Source: Vreelandella glaciei (lineage in GTDB: Bacteria > Pseudomonadota > Gammaproteobacteria > Pseudomonadales > Halomonadaceae). From it: a stretch of DNA of 64,000 nt. Under the pieces are notes generated by a model. It did no database searches. It worked only from the letters and a program-made list of their open reading frames with translations, and had not been told where the DNA came from. Below, piece after piece: positions 61,487 through 64,000 of this stretch. The stretch spans positions 62,001-126,000 of the forward strand of contig NZ_JACCDE010000002.1 of assembly GCF_013415125.1 (NCBI RefSeq), given 5' to 3'. The first letter of the stretch is position 1; every line of letters begins with the position of its first letter. Both the position numbers and the translations under genes were made by a program.

Positions 61487-62257
61487 TTAGCTTCTAGGGC
61501 CTTGATTCTTGCGCTCAAGAAATTCGCCGATACGCGCAACAACTTCTGGGCTGGTTTGCGTTAGAGCGGCGGTCAGTGACTCAACAAATAGGCCGTCGTC
61601 GCTACTCATATCGGCGATGCGGGAGATGGCTGACACCATGGCCCAGTTGGCCATTGGGGCATTTTCGGCAATTCGTTGGGCCAACTGATGGGCCTTATTA
61701 AGACTCTCGCCCTCGTTGACTACATAATGAGATAGTCCCAAGCGCTGTCCTTCATCGGCTTCCATGATGCGTCCGGTAAGCATCATCTCGCACATACGAC
61801 CTGGACTGATGATATTGGCCACGCGAACCGAAGCACCGCCGCCCACAAAGATGCCGTGACGCCCTTCGGGCATCTGATAAATCGTGGTGGGTTCAGCAAT
61901 GCGTACATGGGTGGCGGTCGCTAACTCCAGGCCACCGCCAATCACTGCGCCTTGCAAGGCGGCAACCACTGGAATGCCACCGTTCTGCAAGCGGTCAAAG
62001 ATGCGGTGCCAGCCACGCGAATGCTGCATCACACCGAAAGGGTCACGATGCTGGTGTTCGGAGAGGTCAAGGCCTGCGCAGAAGTGTTTACCTTCGGCGG
62101 CAAGGATGATCACCCTTGTGTTTTCTGGCGTTGCTGCTATCGCTTCCTCCAATGCAGACAATAAACGATCACTAACGGCATTGCGTTTAGCTGGGCGCGC
62201 TAAGGTGATGGTATAGATAGTGTCATCTATCGATGTCTTGACCAGTGTCTCGCTCAT
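61487..62257 (-). CDS. Enoyl-CoA hydratase/isomerase family protein (crotonase)
   Basis: 256 residues. Oxyanion-hole segments GKHFCAGLDLSEHQHRD and AALQGAVIGGGLELATATHVR are present. The region EGRHGIFVGGGASVRVANII replaces the usual E-x-x-L-G-x-x-P loop, so the reaction may differ from simple hydration. It lies 14 bases after the feruloyl-CoA synthetase gene, suggesting hydration of hydroxycinnamoyl-CoA; hydratase-lyase action (as Ech/HCHL, giving vanillin) is possible, since an aromatic aldehyde dehydrogenase is encoded at 11.2 kb. Confidence 0.83.
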   Translation of the reverse strand: MSETLVKTSIDDTIYTITLARPAKRNAVSDRLLSALEEAIAATPENTRVIILAAEGKHFCAGLDLSEHQHRDPFGVMQHSRGWHRIFDRLQNGGIPVVAALQGAVIGGGLELATATHVRIAEPTTIYQMPEGRHGIFVGGGASVRVANIISPGRMCEMMLTGRIMEADEGQRLGLSHYVVNEGESLNKAHQLAQRIAENAPMANWAMVSAISRIADMSSDDGLFVESLTAALTQTSPEVVARIGEFLERKNQGPRS

Positions 62258-62271
62258 GGTGTCCTCGTGAT

Positions 62272-64000
62272 TTAAGGCTGGGTGTTCAGGGTGATGACAC
62301 GGTTATCAGGCGACTCGGCATAGAGTGCGCTCACCAGATCAGCACGACGTGCCAGCACCATGCGCTGGTTGATGTAGCCCTTGTCAGTAATTTCGCCAGC
62401 CTCAGCTGACGGTGGCTCACTCATCAGCAAGGCACGCGTTGCGTAGGTAGAGGTGCCACCGCCATTAGTTTTCAGGGTCTGCAGTCCCTTGCTCACACGC
62501 TCAATAATCTCGGGTCGTGCCACCAGTGTTTCGAGCGGCGTATCCGTTGGAAGGTCTGGACACAGGCGGTGGCACTCCTCCGGGTGTGGGAAGATTAAAA
62601 AGCCAATTTCGTCGAGATCATGGCCGGTGACGACGATGTCTTGTCCAATGGGGGCTATCGCCTCAAGTCCGGCCATGCGCAAAGCACCCACATGTACCCA
62701 GGTACCGGTAAGCAGTTTGAAGTCTTCGCCGACCCGGCCATCGAACAGTAGTCCTAGCTCGGGACGTTCGGGATCCACAAACTCCACGGCATCGCCGATC
62801 ATGTAGTAGCCTTCTTCATCAAAGGCCTTAGCCGATAATTCGGGTTGCTTCCAGTAGCCTGTGAAGATATTTGGGCCCTTGACGCGTACCTCGAGCTTGT
62901 CTGCACAAGGCACTAATTTCAGTGACGTGCCAGGAATCGGTACGCCGATGACGCCGGATCGGGTGGCATTGAAGTGACAATCGGTACAAATAGGAGCCGT
63001 TTCGGTAGACCCCCATGAAGAGACAACCATGATGTCTTGGCCTGTGGTTTCCCGGGCCATTTCCTCTAACGACGTCCAAAGGTGATGAGGCAGCGCTGCG
63101 GCTGCGTAGAAAACGAGTTTAAGACGCTGAAAAAACATCTCTCTTAGGGAAGCGTCTTCACGAAGCAGCGGGACCAGCATGTCGTAGGCGCGCGGCACAC
63201 TGAAATAAAGAGTCGGGGAGATTTCTTTAAGGTTGCGAACAGTCTTCTTGATCAATGCAGGCGTCGGCTTGCCATCATCCAAATAGAGGGTGCCACCCCA
63301 GCGCAAGATCAGGTTGAAGTTATGATTACCGCCAAAGGTGTGGCTCCAAGGTAACCAGTCGAGAAGTACAGGGGGCTCTTCAGCGAGCATCGGCCAGACC
63401 AGCTCCTTGGCCTTCTGGTTAGAACACAGCATGCGCTGGTTATTGGGTACGGCCTTGGGCATGCCGACCGAACCTGAGGTAAATAGGAATTTGGCAATGG
63501 TGTCAGGAGTGACAGCGGAGAAAGCCGACATAACCCCACTTTCGTTGTCGCTCGACTCGATATCAGCGAATGCTGTCGCCCCCATTAACGTCGCACTGTT
63601 GCTACCGGCAATGAGTACGCCGTCATGCAAGCTGGCGATAGCTTCTAGCGCATTTTGAAACTTCTCAATTGGGTCAGCGTAGATGACACCAGGATTCAAC
63701 AGCTCGATATTGCCCTTGAGTTTGGCGTGATCTTTCGACATTAAAGAGTTGCCGGGTGAGATAGAGCAGGAAGGAACGCCAATATGCATCGCGGCGAGCA
63801 TTAGCAAAGCATGCTCTATTGAATTGTCAGACAAAATCACCAAGGGGTGTTCGGGAGATAAGTTCTGAGTCAGCAGCCAACTGGCGATTCTGACCACACG
63901 CTGACGCGCTTCACCATAGGAAATACGTTGCCATTGATCATTAATATCACGCTCGGCTAACCAGAGCTGTTCAGGCGTTTGTTGTGCCCAATATTCGAGC
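62272..64000 (-). CDS. fcs: Feruloyl-CoA synthetase-like AMP-forming ligase (5' end outside window)
   Basis: Adenylate-forming acid:CoA ligase. The frame remains open through base 64000 (LEYWAQQTPEQLWLAER and so on), so the N-terminus is outside the window; 576 residues are visible. The P-loop-like FLFTSGSVGMPKAVPNNQ, SSWGSTETAP and GLLFDGRVGEDFKL are standard motifs. The GEDFKL form and WLPWSHTFGGNHNFN match the feruloyl-CoA synthase branch. It would activate ferulate, p-coumarate or caffeate as first step of this operon (fcs, crotonase, SDR, acyl-CoA dehydrogenase, etfB, etfA). Confidence 0.85.
   Translation of the reverse strand, partial: LEYWAQQTPEQLWLAERDINDQWQRISYGEARQRVVRIASWLLTQNLSPEHPLVILSDNSIEHALLMLAAMHIGVPSCSISPGNSLMSKDHAKLKGNIELLNPGVIYADPIEKFQNALEAIASLHDGVLIAGSNSATLMGATAFADIESSDNESGVMSAFSAVTPDTIAKFLFTSGSVGMPKAVPNNQRMLCSNQKAKELVWPMLAEEPPVLLDWLPWSHTFGGNHNFNLILRWGGTLYLDDGKPTPALIKKTVRNLKEISPTLYFSVPRAYDMLVPLLREDASLREMFFQRLKLVFYAAAALPHHLWTSLEEMARETTGQDIMVVSSWGSTETAPICTDCHFNATRSGVIGVPIPGTSLKLVPCADKLEVRVKGPNIFTGYWKQPELSAKAFDEEGYYMIGDAVEFVDPERPELGLLFDGRVGEDFKLLTGTWVHVGALRMAGLEAIAPIGQDIVVTGHDLDEIGFLIFPHPEECHRLCPDLPTDTPLETLVARPEIIERVSKGLQTLKTNGGGTSTYATRALLMSEPPSAEAGEITDKGYINQRMVLARRADLVSALYAESPDNRVITLNTQP

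Overview
The window looks like a chromosomal segment of a halophilic gammaproteobacterium of the Halomonas type. This is inferred from the protein styles, the many TRAP transporters and the arrangement of the pca genes; there is no rRNA or other taxonomic marker here. Nearly everything in it concerns uptake and breakdown of lignin-derived or related aromatic acids. No tRNA, rRNA, CRISPR array or intact insertion sequence was seen.

Region 1 (1-15.0 kb, plus strand except pobR) is a nearly complete protocatechuate 3,4-cleavage (beta-ketoadipate) set: pcaB (cut by the window start), pcaI, pcaJ, pcaF, a fused pcaD-pcaC gene, the LysR regulator pcaQ, and pcaHG. A TRAP transporter (dctPQM), a vanillin/benzaldehyde-type aldehyde dehydrogenase and the divergent pobR/pobA pair follow; they feed 4-hydroxybenzoate and aldehydes into protocatechuate. 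Operator-like sequences suggest two control circuits: a PcaU/PcaR-type (IclR) repeat motif before pcaI and before the TRAP operon, and a PcaQ-type box before pcaHG.

Region 2 (15.0-20.7 kb) appears to be a 3-hydroxybenzoate module: a MarR regulator and a TRAP transporter on the minus strand, divergent from a MobA-like 3-hydroxybenzoate 4-monooxygenase that would also produce protocatechuate. Strong palindromes lie in the divergent promoter. Region 3 (21.0-30.4 kb) has a BzdR/BoxR-type regulator (HTH plus shikimate-kinase-like domain), a third TRAP transporter, a one-chain CoA-transferase, an unusual thiolase-family protein, a porin and a short-chain dehydrogenase.

Region 4 (30.5-55.7 kb) is the most unusual part. 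It combines two phthalate-type Rieske oxygenases with a single VanB-like reductase, a LigB-type extradiol dioxygenase, a LigJ-like 4-oxalomesaconate hydratase, three tandem RraA/LigK-type aldolases, and a full CoA module: ADP-forming acyl-CoA synthetase, PimC/PimD-like two-subunit acyl-CoA dehydrogenase, SDR, hydratase-2, Ltp2-like thiolase with DUF35 partner, family III CoA-transferase and a crotonase. Export or uptake is by a TAXI-type TRAP system with fused permease, an MFS exporter and a DcaP-like porin. I infer a pathway that shortens a side chain on a hydroxylated or methoxylated aromatic acid as the CoA thioester and then opens the ring by 4,5-type cleavage to pyruvate and oxaloacetate. 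The substrate is not known.

Region 5 (55.7-57.1 kb) is a decayed stretch with a multiply frameshifted IS1380-family transposase remnant. Region 6 (57.1-64.0 kb, minus strand) is a hydroxycinnamate CoA operon: feruloyl-CoA synthetase (cut by the window end), crotonase, SDR, acyl-CoA dehydrogenase and its own electron-transfer flavoprotein (etfB, etfA). The whole window therefore reads as an aromatic-catabolism island built from several blocks that converge on protocatechuate or on central metabolites.
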